Part shown: in pieces, positions 29,309-38,900 of the stretch
Numbering within the stretch: position 1 is the first letter of the stretch
Layout: each line of letters opens with the position of its first letter
Assembly (NCBI RefSeq): GCF_025567625.1
Contig: NZ_JAOQJC010000008.1
Span: 124,001 to 188,000 of the forward strand
Direction: 5' to 3'
Length of the DNA: 64,000 nucleotides
From: Paenibacillus sp. J5C2022
GTDB taxonomy: Bacteria; Bacillota; Bacilli; Paenibacillales; Paenibacillaceae
Made by a program: the position numbers and the translations under genes
The notes under the pieces: generated by a model
What the model saw: only the letters and a program-made list of their open reading frames with translations
Databases searched by the model: none
Told to the model about the DNA's origin: nothing

Positions 29309-30427
29309 TCAGTCTGTTAACAACATCTCCGTATCTTTGTGGAAAAACAACGCTTTCGGCATATCCAGAGCAACCGTTACCTTCATGCCATCCTCGAACT
29401 GGTATCGCGGGTGCGCGCGCGCCACAAGATGCTGCTCCATGCCAATCCCCATATGGTAGTAGCGATCCGACCCGATGAACTCGTTAAAGGCAAGCTGGCC
29501 GGAAATAACCGAATGCGGGTATGCCTGGAGCACGATCTCCTCGAAGCTGATATGCTCGGGACGAATGCCAAGCACGACAGAACGGTCGACCAGCTTGCTT
29601 TCTTTTAATTGAGAAGCTTGCTTGTCAGTCAACTGCAGCGCGAAGCGAGAGCTATGAAATTCCAGCACCCCACCATTCTCATGCAGCTTGCCGGTAATAA
29701 AGTTCATCGGCGGATTGCCGATAAAGTTGGCTACGAACATGTTGACCGGCCGGTTATAGACGACCTCCGGGGTATCAACCTGCTGAATGACACCCCGGTT
29801 CATGACCACAACCCGATCTCCCATCGTCATCGCTTCAACCTGATCGTGGGTGACATAAATCGTCGTCACCCCGATTTTTTTATGCAAGGCAATAATTTCC
29901 GTTCGCATTTGCAGACGAAGTCTCGCATCGAGATTGGACAACGGCTCATCCATCAAAAACGCTTGAGGCGTTCGGACAATTGCCCGGCCGAGGGCAACGC
30001 GCTGCCGCTGTCCGCCGGATATTTCCTGCGGCTTGCGATGGAGGAGAGCTTCGATTTCCAGCACGCGGGCCGCATGCTTCACGGCCAGCTCAATCTCATG
30101 CTTGGGTAGCTTGCGCAGCCGCAATCCAAACGCGATATTTTCAAAGACAGTCATATTCGGATACAGCGCATAGTTTTGAAAAACCATCGAAATATCCCGG
30201 TCTTTCGGCGGATAATCGTTGACGATCGTGTCGCCTATGTAGATTTCCCCCTGGGATATATCCTCCAGACCGGCCAGCATGCGCAGCGTCGTTGATTTCC
30301 CGCAGCCGGAGGGACCTACGAAGACGAGAAACTCGCTGTCCTCTACGGATAAACAAAAATCGTTAACGGCTGTCTCCTTGTATTTTCCGTATCGTTTATA
30401 AACATGATTGAACAATATTCTGGCCAA
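29309..30427 (-). CDS. ABC transporter ATPase, MsmX/UgpC type
   Basis: 372 residues. It has the Walker A motif GPSGCGKSTTLRMLAG, Q-loop, signature SGGQRQRVALGRAI, Walker B (AFLMDEPLSNLDARLR) and the switch His in YVTHDQVEAMT. The C-terminal TOBE/OB region is typical of multi-sugar ATPases. The start is TTG at 30427, supported by AGGGAGG 7 bp upstream. As the only ATPase gene in an operon with two permease pairs, it probably drives both; MsmX-type ATPases are known to serve several transporters. Confidence 0.95.
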   Translation of the reverse strand: MARILFNHVYKRYGKYKETAVNDFCLSVEDSEFLVFVGPSGCGKSTTLRMLAGLEDISQGEIYIGDTIVNDYPPKDRDISMVFQNYALYPNMTVFENIAFGLRLRKLPKHEIELAVKHAARVLEIEALLHRKPQEISGGQRQRVALGRAIVRTPQAFLMDEPLSNLDARLRLQMRTEIIALHKKIGVTTIYVTHDQVEAMTMGDRVVVMNRGVIQQVDTPEVVYNRPVNMFVANFIGNPPMNFITGKLHENGGVLEFHSSRFALQLTDKQASQLKESKLVDRSVVLGIRPEHISFEEIVLQAYPHSVISGQLAFNEFIGSDRYYHMGIGMEQHLVARAHPRYQFEDGMKVTVALDMPKALFFHKDTEMLLTD

Positions 30428-30452
30428 CAGGTTCCCTCCCTAGGCGGTGTCA

Positions 30453-31808
30453 CTATTGCTTATATTTGTCCATCGCGTCCTTCACCTTGCCGGCAGCTTC
30501 TTCCTCCCACTCCCGCAGAAACTTTACGACATCCATATCGGACATCATAAACTTCTCAAGCGCTTGCGGCATTCCGATATACGCATCCCACGGGCTTTTG
30601 CGCGGCTGATACGACGGACGCTCCACTTCGAAGATCGCCTCCATGTTTTTCCCCTGATAGCCCGGAACATCGGCTGCCCATTGCTTGACGATCTCCATGT
30701 CGGATACGGAAGGATACGCGTGCGCCGGACGAATCATCCGGATCTGGTTTTCCTCCGAATAATATTCGGCCAGCACTTGGAAGGCCGCATCGTGCTGCTC
30801 GCTGTACTTGTTGATTGTTATCGCCGTCGTAGAGGCGACCGGGCTTAAGTTGGGCTGCTCCGGCCATACGGGCATCGGCAAAATATCGATGCTGTTTTTG
30901 AACGATTCGTTTTCCTTCCAGTCGCTTTTCATGAATGCGTTCCAGCGAATCGTCATCGCCCCGCTCCCGGCCATGAACATATCCGTTCCGTACGCTTCCT
31001 TGATGCCGGGAATGCTGTAATATCGTTTCAGCAGTTCAAAATACTTCGTGAACGCCGGGTCCTTCGTCAAGCGCAGCTCCCCGGTGTCGGGATCCGTCGC
31101 GTTGGCCGGGAACTCATCCAGAGGAGCATAGGGCCCTGAGGTGAACTCGAAGCCGACATACGTCTTTCCGCCGCGAGTCGCCGTCATTCGCTGAGCTATA
31201 TCCAGCATCTCATCCCATGTCATCGGCTTTTTCGGATCCGGATACGGCACGCCGAACAGGTCGAAAATGTCTTTGTTATAGAAGAATGTCGCAAATCCTC
31301 CGCCATCCGGAAGACCGACCAGTCTATTTTTCGTATCGATGGAACGGACGTAAGCCAACTGGAACGGATTAATGCGGGCTAAATCGAAGCCGTGCTTCGC
31401 CATCAGGTCATCAATCGGCATGAGCGTATCCAGTTCCTCCAGCGGCTGCAGCCCGTGATTGGCAAAGATGATATCCGGCACCGTCTTGGCCGCAAACAGC
31501 TCCTGCAAGTTTTCTTTCGTCCCTTGCGCCTGGATCATGTTAATCGTAATGCTGTCCTTCAGCTTCTCGGCAATTCCGCCGAAACGCGCTTCATATTCCG
31601 GTTCGCCCCACGGCCAGGCGATTGTAATCGTGACCGGCTCCTGCGGAGTAATCGGCTCCGGTGTGCTCGGAGTCGCAGTGCCCGTATTCACAGCCGGCTT
31701 CTCGTCAGCTGGCTCGTTCGTTGGTTCATTGGATGAACAAGCCGCTAAGGCCAAGATGGACAAAATCAACGCCAACAACATGACAAACCGATTTCTTTTG
31801 ACCCACAT
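30453..31808 (-). CDS. Sugar ABC transporter substrate-binding lipoprotein
   Basis: 451 residues from ATG 31808, with GGGAGGACTTTGAA upstream; the frame is open to 31862 but lacks an earlier ribosome binding site. The signal peptide ends in the lipobox LAAC (Cys24), followed by a Pro/Thr/Glu-rich tether. The body is a family-1 solute-binding fold (IADEL-type loops such as VPYPDPKKPMTWDEMLDIAQ and LVGLPDGGGFATFFYNKDIFD). It is the first gene of the operon and lies directly behind the box-array promoter. It is probably the high-affinity partner of permease pair A or of both pairs; the substrate is unknown. Confidence 0.93.
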   Translation of the reverse strand: MWVKRNRFVMLLALILSILALAACSSNEPTNEPADEKPAVNTGTATPSTPEPITPQEPVTITIAWPWGEPEYEARFGGIAEKLKDSITINMIQAQGTKENLQELFAAKTVPDIIFANHGLQPLEELDTLMPIDDLMAKHGFDLARINPFQLAYVRSIDTKNRLVGLPDGGGFATFFYNKDIFDLFGVPYPDPKKPMTWDEMLDIAQRMTATRGGKTYVGFEFTSGPYAPLDEFPANATDPDTGELRLTKDPAFTKYFELLKRYYSIPGIKEAYGTDMFMAGSGAMTIRWNAFMKSDWKENESFKNSIDILPMPVWPEQPNLSPVASTTAITINKYSEQHDAAFQVLAEYYSEENQIRMIRPAHAYPSVSDMEIVKQWAADVPGYQGKNMEAIFEVERPSYQPRKSPWDAYIGMPQALEKFMMSDMDVVKFLREWEEEAAGKVKDAMDKYKQ

Positions 31809-31846
31809 TTCAAAGTCCTCCCTTTTCTTGAATCGTTCTATACATT

Positions 31847-31861
31847 TAGTAAGCGCTACCA
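31847..31861. promoter_or_regulatory. Cre-like operator downstream of the uptake-operon promoter
   Basis: Minus strand TTGGTAGCGCTTACT fits the catabolite-response consensus WTGNNARCGNWWWCA at all but the last position. It lies about 4-18 bp beyond the expected transcription start, where CcpA or a LacI-type repressor would block elongation. The core TAGCGCTTAC recurs upstream of the response-regulator gene. Confidence 0.5.
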
Positions 31862-31871
31862 AACTACTTTC

Positions 31872-31926
31872 ATCGTACTAGAAATGCTGTAAAGATAGTG
31901 TAAACAGGTCGTAAATATGATGTAAG
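31872..31926 (-). promoter_or_regulatory. Promoter with four 11-bp-spaced TTTAC boxes (uptake operon)
   Basis: On the minus strand four hexamers CTTACA, TTTACG, TTTACA, TTTACA occur at exact 11-bp intervals (plus-strand 31921, 31910, 31899, 31888). Ten bp after the last comes TACGAT (31872-31877), a -10 candidate. There is no separate -35. Direct repeats at 11 bp overlapping the -35 region are how OmpR/PhoB-type regulators activate; the array resembles Bacillus PhoP boxes (TTAACA-like with 5-bp spacers). The first gene starts 64 bp downstream. Confidence 0.72.
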
Positions 31927-31968
31927 CGCACATCGCCCACTCGATGTTGAACCTGACCCATTCGGAGC

Positions 31969-32106
31969 TCAGTCCATGTTCTTCAAGGTATCCATCAACG
32001 GCAGCTTCGCTTCGCGGATTCCCTGGACGATCAGCTTGGCCATCTCATTGGCTCCGAATTCTACAGACACCTTGTTCAGGCTAACAGGCTTTCGATTGCA
32101 ATCCAT
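31969..32106 (-). CDS. Short overlapping reading frame at the oxidoreductase 3' end, possible gene remnant
   Basis: A 45-residue frame (ATG 32106 to TGA 31969) overlaps the end of the oxidoreductase gene in another frame. It continues with gene-like codon choice: its sense codons end mostly in C or G, and the translation includes FGANEMAKLIVQGI. It could be the tail of a deleted neighbour, an alternative C-terminus reached by frameshift, or chance. No ribosome binding site is evident. Confidence 0.25.
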   Translation of the reverse strand: MDCNRKPVSLNKVSVEFGANEMAKLIVQGIREAKLPLMDTLKNMD

Positions 32107-33377
32107 CTTCCTTGCTCCATTGCCAGATCCGCGCCGAATCCGACCAGATGCCCATGGATCGAGTCTTCCAGCGATGTGGTCGACAAGGAGGGCGCTTCGC
32201 CCCTGTGATAGCTGATGAAATCTTCTATAAGCCGTAAATCGCCGCCGCCATGCATGTCCATGGATACGTTCAACTGCACCTGCTCTTCCGAATATTCATG
32301 TCCGGGCCGCGGATCGGGTCGGCGCACTGTAAAGAAGCCATCTTCCATGACGCCGCTAATTTCACCTTTTGTGCCGATAATATGAATCGTCCGGCATGGC
32401 CTTGCCGTATTGCCAATCAGATTATGCGTCGCCGTCGAACCGTCGGCAAATTCGATCACCACCGACTGATGATCGACCGCATCGTTATCGCATTTCCACA
32501 CACAACGTCCATACGGATTGTCCGTACGAAGCGATTCCAGCTTCTGCTCCACCGTAAGCGATGGGCCGAGATGCTCAATCGATCTCCATACATAGACGCC
32601 CCACATGTTTTGCTCCACATAATGCTTTTTCGCTGAATAGACGCAATCCGCCTCGATGCGGCAATCCGTCACACAGCGCGTTCCGGAGCCGATCGGCGCT
32701 TTGTCGCTGCGAAAAAAACCAATGCCTCCGCTACTCGTGACCCGTACCGGAGGCACGCCGCTTTTCAGCCATGTAATCAAATCCATGTCATGACAGCATT
32801 TCGCCATCAGCATCGAGGAGCCGCATGCTTCCTTGTTGCTCCACTTTCCGCGAACGAAAGCAGCAGACATATGATGATAGCTCACATGCTCCCCGGTCTG
32901 AATATTGAGAATATCGCCAACCTCTCCTTCTGCAATTCGTTTGCGAATTTCCGCATAGAATGGCGCATACCGCAGCACGTGGCAAATCATCACTTTACGG
33001 CTATGAGCTCGGGCTGCTGACAATAGTTCCATTACCTCCTCCTTCGATATCCCGATTGGCTTTTCCAACAGCACATCGTAGCCGGCAGCAAGCAGCGGAA
33101 TGCTTGTTTGCACATGAAACTCATCCATCGTGCCGTTGATCGCCACTTCGGCTATATCTCCCGCTGCCAACAAATCGTCCAGATCCACAAAACACCGTTC
33201 AGGCGGCACGCGATGCAGCTCCGACAAGCGGGCTCGGCGATGCTCATCCGGATCGACAACAGCGACAATCTGCAGCCGATCGGGATGCGACAACGCATAG
33301 GAGGCGTACGTCACGCTTCGATTGCCCGCCCCGACAATAACCGCTCTCAAAGGCTGACGCATTTCCAATTCGTTCAT
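32076..33377 (-). CDS. Gfo/Idh/MocA family NAD(P)-dependent oxidoreductase
   Basis: 433 residues. The start ATG 33377 is preceded by AGGTGAAAGAT; an upstream GTG at 33416 would lie at the transcription start. The Rossmann motif is AVIVGAGNRSVTYASYALSHP, and the dinucleotide/substrate signature is VLLEKPIGISKEEV, containing the family EKP. The catalytic region MAKCCHDMDLITWLKSG matches the H-x-x-D-x pattern of GFO_IDH_MocA members. Such enzymes oxidise or reduce sugars and inositols in the cytosol. The gene has its own promoter with the same box array as the uptake operon, so it probably processes the imported sugar. Confidence 0.9.
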   Translation of the reverse strand: MNELEMRQPLRAVIVGAGNRSVTYASYALSHPDRLQIVAVVDPDEHRRARLSELHRVPPERCFVDLDDLLAAGDIAEVAINGTMDEFHVQTSIPLLAAGYDVLLEKPIGISKEEVMELLSAARAHSRKVMICHVLRYAPFYAEIRKRIAEGEVGDILNIQTGEHVSYHHMSAAFVRGKWSNKEACGSSMLMAKCCHDMDLITWLKSGVPPVRVTSSGGIGFFRSDKAPIGSGTRCVTDCRIEADCVYSAKKHYVEQNMWGVYVWRSIEHLGPSLTVEQKLESLRTDNPYGRCVWKCDNDAVDHQSVVIEFADGSTATHNLIGNTARPCRTIHIIGTKGEISGVMEDGFFTVRRPDPRPGHEYSEEQVQLNVSMDMHGGGDLRLIEDFISYHRGEAPSLSTTSLEDSIHGHLVGFGADLAMEQGRWIAIESLLA

Positions 33378-33425
33378 ATCTTTCACCTGGTCCCCTTCCA
33401 AAATATCGTTATTCACTCTAGCCCC

Positions 33426-33480
33426 ATCTTACCGAATCTGTTGTAAACAGAGTGTAAATGTGCGGTAAATATGAAGTAAA
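33426..33480 (-). promoter_or_regulatory. Promoter with four 11-bp-spaced TTTAC boxes (oxidoreductase)
   Basis: Minus strand: hexamers TTTACT, TTTACC, TTTACA, TTTACA at exact 11-bp steps (plus-strand 33475, 33464, 33453, 33442), then a 10-bp gap and TAAGAT (33426-33431). The geometry is identical to the uptake-operon promoter, and the first spacer (TCATA) is the same sequence. It lies between the histidine kinase gene and the oxidoreductase, whose ATG is 49 bp downstream. Confidence 0.72.
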
Positions 33481-33489
33481 CGCCAAAGA

Positions 33490-33516
33490 AGGGGCCATGC
33501 GAGCTGGCTCCCCTCG
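33490..33516 (-). terminator. Weak terminator of the two-component operon
   Basis: Minus strand GGGGAGCCA pairs with TGGCCCC (one bulged A) around a 7-nt loop and is followed by TTCTTT. It begins a few bases after the kinase stop codon at 33522 and just before the box array. The T tract is imperfect. Confidence 0.45.
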
Positions 33517-33521
33517 TCGAC

Positions 33522-34910
33522 TTATCCCGATTGCCGTTCCCCCTCTTCCAGTAACTCGGTTTTCACCGGTAGACGAATCGTAAAGGTCGAGCCTTTTCCT
33601 GACTCGCTTTCTACAGTAATCACGCCGTCATGCGCCTCAACTAGCGCCTTGGCTATGCTTAAGCCAACCCCAAGTCCACCATTGTCCCGGGATCGAGACT
33701 TGTCCGTCCGATAAAAGCGGTTGAATACAAACGGAATATCCTCCTTCGCAATCCCGATGCCGCTGTCTGTGCAATAAATAATCGTTTCGTTCTCTTCCGA
33801 GTATAAGCCGAGTTCGATTTCTCCCCCGGGGGCTGTATACTTGATCGCATTTGAAATGACATTAAAAAGCACCTGAATGATCCGGTCCTGGTCGACATTC
33901 GCAAAGCAGGGCACAAACGGGTAATTCAGCTTGCAAGTAATCTCCTTTTCCTTCACGAGAACCGCAATGCTTTCCTGAATCGACTTGATCACCTCAATGA
34001 GATCGACCCGTTCGACATTCATTTTGAAGCGCGCGCCGTCCGCCTCGCTCAGCTTGCCTACATCCGCGACAAGACGCGAAAGGCGGTCGATATCGGCAAA
34101 AATACGCTGCAGATGAGGCTCGGTCAACGGATAGATACCGTCGATCATCGCCTCCAGTCGGGACAACACAGTAGTAAGCGGTGTCCGCAGCTCGTGAGAC
34201 ACATCCTGCAGCATTTGCCTCCTCCATTGCTCCTGAAGATTAAATTCCGCAAGCAAAGTATTAAAAGCATGTGAAATCCTCGCCATCTCAGCGGTTCCCT
34301 TCTCAGGAAGCGTCGTTTCCCACTGTTCACTTGCCATTCTCTCGGCCATTTCACTGCAATCCCGGAGCGGGCGGGCCAGTCTCCTGGACAAGCCGTAGCT
34401 GACAACAAAAAGCAGGGCCAACAGTACATACAACCCTGCTGTCCACCTCTTCTTCAGCTTATTTTCCATCTCGGTCAAATCGGGGAAAAAATGATTGTCG
34501 TCCAACTCATAGGAAACATGTAAATAGCCGATGAGCTTCCCGTCCACAATATACGGAATTTCGAAGCGGGCTGGGCTATATTCAGCCGAAGACACGCCTC
34601 TATTCTCCGAGTCATACCAGACCTCCGTTCGATTATCCGCCGTAAACCGCAGCGAAGCCGAATACAGCTTCGATACGTTATCGAGCCAGATCGCTTCCTC
34701 GGATGTAAAGGGACCTTGCGTAATTTGTGTCCGCATCATATAAGCCATTTTCTGGCTTTGATCCTCTAAAAGTTTGATTTTGTATTCGGGTGCTATTCGT
34801 TCCCACTCCGTATTCAGAAGCCAATAAATAACAAGCAGCAGTACCGCTAAGACGCCAAATAGAGTACTGAACAGAAGCGTCTGCGTCTTCATCCGAAAGC
34901 GATTGGCCAT
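33522..34910 (-). CDS. Sensor histidine kinase
   Basis: 462 residues. An N-terminal membrane helix (FSTLFGVLAVLLLVIYWLL), an extracellular sensor of about 120 residues and a second helix (AGLYVLLALLFVVSYGL) near 152-170 lead into a HAMP region. The HisKA box DVSHELRTPLTTVLSRLEAM carries the phosphoacceptor His near 239. HATPase motifs are N (NVISNAIKYT), G1 (DSGIGIAKED) and G2 (NGGLGVGLSIAKALVE). The ATG at 34910 shares a base with the regulator stop (TGATG), so the pair is co-translated. Its ligand may be a periplasmic sugar or wall signal (inference). Confidence 0.95.
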   Translation of the reverse strand: MANRFRMKTQTLLFSTLFGVLAVLLLVIYWLLNTEWERIAPEYKIKLLEDQSQKMAYMMRTQITQGPFTSEEAIWLDNVSKLYSASLRFTADNRTEVWYDSENRGVSSAEYSPARFEIPYIVDGKLIGYLHVSYELDDNHFFPDLTEMENKLKKRWTAGLYVLLALLFVVSYGLSRRLARPLRDCSEMAERMASEQWETTLPEKGTAEMARISHAFNTLLAEFNLQEQWRRQMLQDVSHELRTPLTTVLSRLEAMIDGIYPLTEPHLQRIFADIDRLSRLVADVGKLSEADGARFKMNVERVDLIEVIKSIQESIAVLVKEKEITCKLNYPFVPCFANVDQDRIIQVLFNVISNAIKYTAPGGEIELGLYSEENETIIYCTDSGIGIAKEDIPFVFNRFYRTDKSRSRDNGGLGVGLSIAKALVEAHDGVITVESESGKGSTFTIRLPVKTELLEEGERQSG

Positions 34911-35617
34911 CAATTGTCCTCGTCTTTCTGAAAGCCGAAACGGTACCCCTCTCCTACCTTGGTCACGATATAGGTTGGATTTCGGGGATCCTCCTCAATT
35001 TTTTTGCGAATATTTTTGATATGCATATCCAATGTCCGTCCATCCCCTAAAAACCGATAGCCTAGTACCTCATAGGCAAGATCGCTTCTTTTAAATGTTT
35101 TGCCCGGTCTCTTGATGAGAAAACTCAACAGCTTGAATTCCGTAAACGTCAAGTTCGCCGGTCTTTTATCGACGAATACTTCTTTCGCTTCAAAATTCAC
35201 GATCATTTTCCTTTTGTTGAACGTAATCGTTGCATCGTTTTCATTGGTCAGCATATTCATTCGACGCTGAATGGCATAAATACGGGCGATAAGCTCCTTC
35301 ATCCGGAATGGCTTCGTTATATAATCATCGGCACCCAAGTTTAAACCGGCCACCATATCGGATTCGTTCACTTTGGATGTCAACATAATAATCGGCACAT
35401 TCGACCGTTCCCGTAGAGCCCGGCATACTTCCTCTCCGGACAACCCCGGGAGCATCAAGTCCAGAATCACAAGATCAAACTTCTGCTCTACGGCTAGTTG
35501 AACCGCTTCCTTGCCGTCCCTGCATGAAACCACGCTCCACCCTTCATTAACAAAGTAAGATTTCAACACATCGCTGATTTCGCTCTCATCTTCCACAATC
35601 ATGATGTTCAACTTCAT
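34910..35617 (-). CDS. OmpR/PhoB-family response regulator
   Basis: 235 residues. The receiver domain has acidic residues in IVEDESE, the phosphoacceptor Asp in LVILDLMLPGLSGEEV, Thr in IIMLTSKVNESD and Lys in DDYITKPF. The C-terminal winged helix (TFTEFKLLSFLIKRPGKTFKR, GDGRTLDMHIKNIRKKIEEDP, VGEGYRF) is typical of OmpR/PhoB. Members bind direct repeats spaced 10-11 bp, exactly what is found before the oxidoreductase and the uptake operon, so these are its likely targets. GTG at 35620 is an alternative start; the binding site CGGAG is close to both. Confidence 0.95.
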   Translation of the reverse strand: MKLNIMIVEDESEISDVLKSYFVNEGWSVVSCRDGKEAVQLAVEQKFDLVILDLMLPGLSGEEVCRALRERSNVPIIMLTSKVNESDMVAGLNLGADDYITKPFRMKELIARIYAIQRRMNMLTNENDATITFNKRKMIVNFEAKEVFVDKRPANLTFTEFKLLSFLIKRPGKTFKRSDLAYEVLGYRFLGDGRTLDMHIKNIRKKIEEDPRNPTYIVTKVGEGYRFGFQKDEDN

Positions 35618-35724
35618 CACTCCGTTCGTAGATTGTTCTGACCGTCATCTTGCATTCCCCGAAGTCTCGGAATCATGCAATGAAACGATCAAGCCATCCG
35701 GCTGCAGCATTTGCTTACACCACC

Positions 35725-35739
35725 TGTAAGCGCTATCAT
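35725..35739. promoter_or_regulatory. Cre-like site upstream of the two-component genes
   Basis: Minus strand ATGATAGCGCTTACA matches WTGNNARCGNWWWCA at every position and shares the 10-mer TAGCGCTTAC with the site at the uptake promoter. It lies about 110 bp before the regulator ATG. The gap 35618-35917 otherwise contains only the terminator of the next gene. Confidence 0.5.
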
Positions 35740-35867
35740 ATCCGGAGTGACCCTAACATAAATAACACCATCCAACGATTTCGACAGCATATGAGGACAC
35801 TCCTGTTAAATGCTTATGTATTCGACAAAATGCAGAAAAATCCTGTTAGTTCATGAAGTCGTCGTAG

Positions 35868-35899
35868 AAAAAGAAGCGAGGCGTATCGCTTCGCTTCTT
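35868..35899 (-). terminator. Terminator of the large LuxR-type regulator gene
   Basis: A near-perfect 13-bp stem (AAGAAGCG... with ...CGCTTCTT) and 3-nt loop, followed on the minus strand by TTTTT. It begins 19 bp after the stop at 35918. Confidence 0.85.
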
Positions 35900-35917
35900 C
35901 CTATTCTTCTACAAGAT

Positions 35918-38900
35918 TTAGTCGAACAATTGCATCGCCTTGGCTTTGGCTACCGCTTGCCCTCGCCGCTTTACCCCCAGTTTGCCGAATATCCGGGTCG
36001 CATGTGTCTTCACCGTTGTTTCCGCAATGCCGAACCGTTCCGCAATATCCCGATTCGACAGCCCTTCCGCAAGCGCCGCCAGAATCTCCAGTTCGCGTCC
36101 GGTCAATGGCTCTATCAATATCTGCTGCTCGGGCTGCTGTTCGATTGCCGCAGCCGCTTCATCTGGCGTTTCCTGTGCCTTTTTTTCAAGCAACATGCCA
36201 TAAATAACTCGGGCTGCAATCAGCTCCACTATTTTTATATCCTGCTCTGTGAACACGCCCGGAATACTGCCATTCTCCATATAAAGCAACACGACTGACT
36301 GCTCTCCCGGGATCGCAATCGGCATGCATAAGATGGATCGGGGACGCCGCGCCTGAATATAGGCATCCTTCAAAAAATAACTTTGCAAAACGTCGTCAAG
36401 CACGATCGCTTTATTCGTCACCGCCGTGTGACGCAGCACGCTGTCCGCGTATGGACGCGCCGATAATCGATCTGATGCCTGTTGCGCGGTCATGTCCAAT
36501 TGCGCTTCAAGCTTAAAGCCGTCTTCGGTGTTGCGCAATACAATCGCCCGATCGGCGCCTGATTGCCGCAATGTCGCCTCCAACAAGCTCTCCTTCCAAT
36601 TGTGCTGCTCCAGCTTGCCTATCTCATCGATAATTTGCCATACCGGCTCGGCGTTCCGCCCTTCCTGGCCTGCACCTGCCGACGTCTGCATTTCCTCCAC
36701 AATGTCTTGACCGGGCAACAGCGACAGCGCATGCTCATCCGCCGGCTTGCCTTCCAATATGTAATCGCCATATAGTCTGGACATGGGGCGCAGCAAGTCG
36801 GGATGCTGCTCTCGGATCTGGGTTGCTTTCAACGAAATCCCCCATAAGGAATACGCGGTGCATGCATCCATCATCGCAATCATCGCCCCGGAGCGGCTAA
36901 CCAGATCGTGCCGATAACATAGCGCCAATCGTTCGCACGCGATGCCCTCCATTAATCCATACTGTTCATGCCGCGCTTGCTTGATTGCCGCCATATACTC
37001 GGTTAGAGCGTCCATCGGAGGAGCTGTTATTCGTTTCCATTCCGCCATCAGCAACAAATACGCAGCGGAGTTGTATCCCAGATACCCTTTCCATCCCTTC
37101 ATCTTGTCCAATTGCCCGCGCAGCTCTTTGCCAATTCGTTTCTGTTCCGCTGCGCTCCTCTCCGGATACAAGGCTGCCAGCGTCAACATTTCATAGAAAC
37201 GCTGCTTGCGAGTTCTGATCCAATCCGCCTTCAGTTCGGTTTCCCTGCCTCGTTCCGCCCAATATAACGCTTCCCGGTAGTATCCGGACAAGAATGCGGT
37301 CTCCAGCTTGCAGCCGCAGCTATAGTTGTCCTCATCGTTCAACGCTGAATCTCTACGATCCGGCTCAGGGATGGCAATGAACCGGCGCAGATCGGATTCA
37401 TCCTGCAATGCCTGTGCATACCTTCTCGTGGCTTCGACCAGTTGCAGCAGCGTATCGCTTGTTACTCTTCTCATATGCGAGTCATAAAAATCCAATACAT
37501 GCCATAACGCCTGTACATCCCCGCTGTAAGTGACGAGGAACGTAAGCATGGCCAAATTGGCGAAATCATTGTCGTTTAGTTCCAATCCGCGCCGCATCGA
37601 TTTGACGATATGAACGCTTGCTTCCCGCGGATCGTTCATTTGCTTCGACAATGCGCCGATAAACTCGATCTGATGTACGAACGACGGTCTAATCCCATCC
37701 AGGTGCTGAAGCGATGCCAACGCGGTGAATGGAATCGCCGGCGTGTAATGGGGTATGACCCTGCACAATATTTGCTCATAGCTGCCAATTATGCAAGCCA
37801 GCACTTCATTCATGCCTTTACGCAGGCCATAACGAATGAATCGGGCATATAGCTCAATGAATGCCTCCGCATTGCTGATCAACAATGAGAAAAAAAGCTG
37901 CTCCATCAGCCCGCACAACGCCGCATACTCTCCATCGCGGTTAATCGGCATATGCTCGATTTTGTTGCGATACTGGTACAGCATTAGCCGAGTATGCGCC
38001 ACTTCTTTAAGAAGAGATAACTTCGCTGGCTGCTCATTCAGCTTCCAATCATATTCCGTCAAAGCTTCTTTGCCATATTGAATCGCCGCTTTATTATCTT
38101 TTGTCGTATGAAACCGAATCAGCGCCGCCCAGATTTGTGTGCGATCCGCTTTATCCAGCTCGCGCCCCTGTTCTTTCAGGTCATGCAACAACTTCAGCGC
38201 CTGCTCCATGTTGCCCATCATATATTCCGCCCATGCCAAAACAAGCATGAATTGCACATAAAGTGAACGGGCTTGCGTTCCAGAGATTTCTTGCCGCTTC
38301 ATCAGCTTCAGTCCGGCTTCCACATATTGCTTGGCCTTGGCAAACCGGCCGTCCATAGTCGCCTGTCTTCCCGCATTCAGGTTGCTTTCGGCCAACGGGA
38401 GCACTTCATGTGCGCTCATCGCTTCTGTCGCCAAATTCAAATGATCAATCGCATCCCAGGGAATAGCGGCTCTTGCTTCGATCCCAAGCACTTCCGTCCC
38501 TTGCCGCCGCTGCAGCATCAGTCCGATCTGCCGATGCCAATGTGCATTGTGCTGCCCGCCGGCGGAATACATTGCTTGATGGACAACATTGCTCTGGAAC
38601 GAGTAACGGCTGTCTTCAGCATGGCCAGACTGAATCTCGCCTTCCGCAAACACAATTCCCTGCGCTTCCGCTTCGTGCAGCATGGATATGACTTGTTCCA
38701 GCCTCCATCCGCACACTTGCACCAGGAACGAAGGCTGAAAGGTCAGGCCGATAACAGCCGCAATAGCGAGCAAGCTCTTCGTCTCCCTGGAAAGCTCCGC
38801 AAAACTCTCCTCTATAAGCTGCCGCTGAAGCTCCGAATCGTTCATATGCCCGATCAATTCCTGATCCCATACCCAGCGGTGACGCTGCTCGTCAAAAGTA

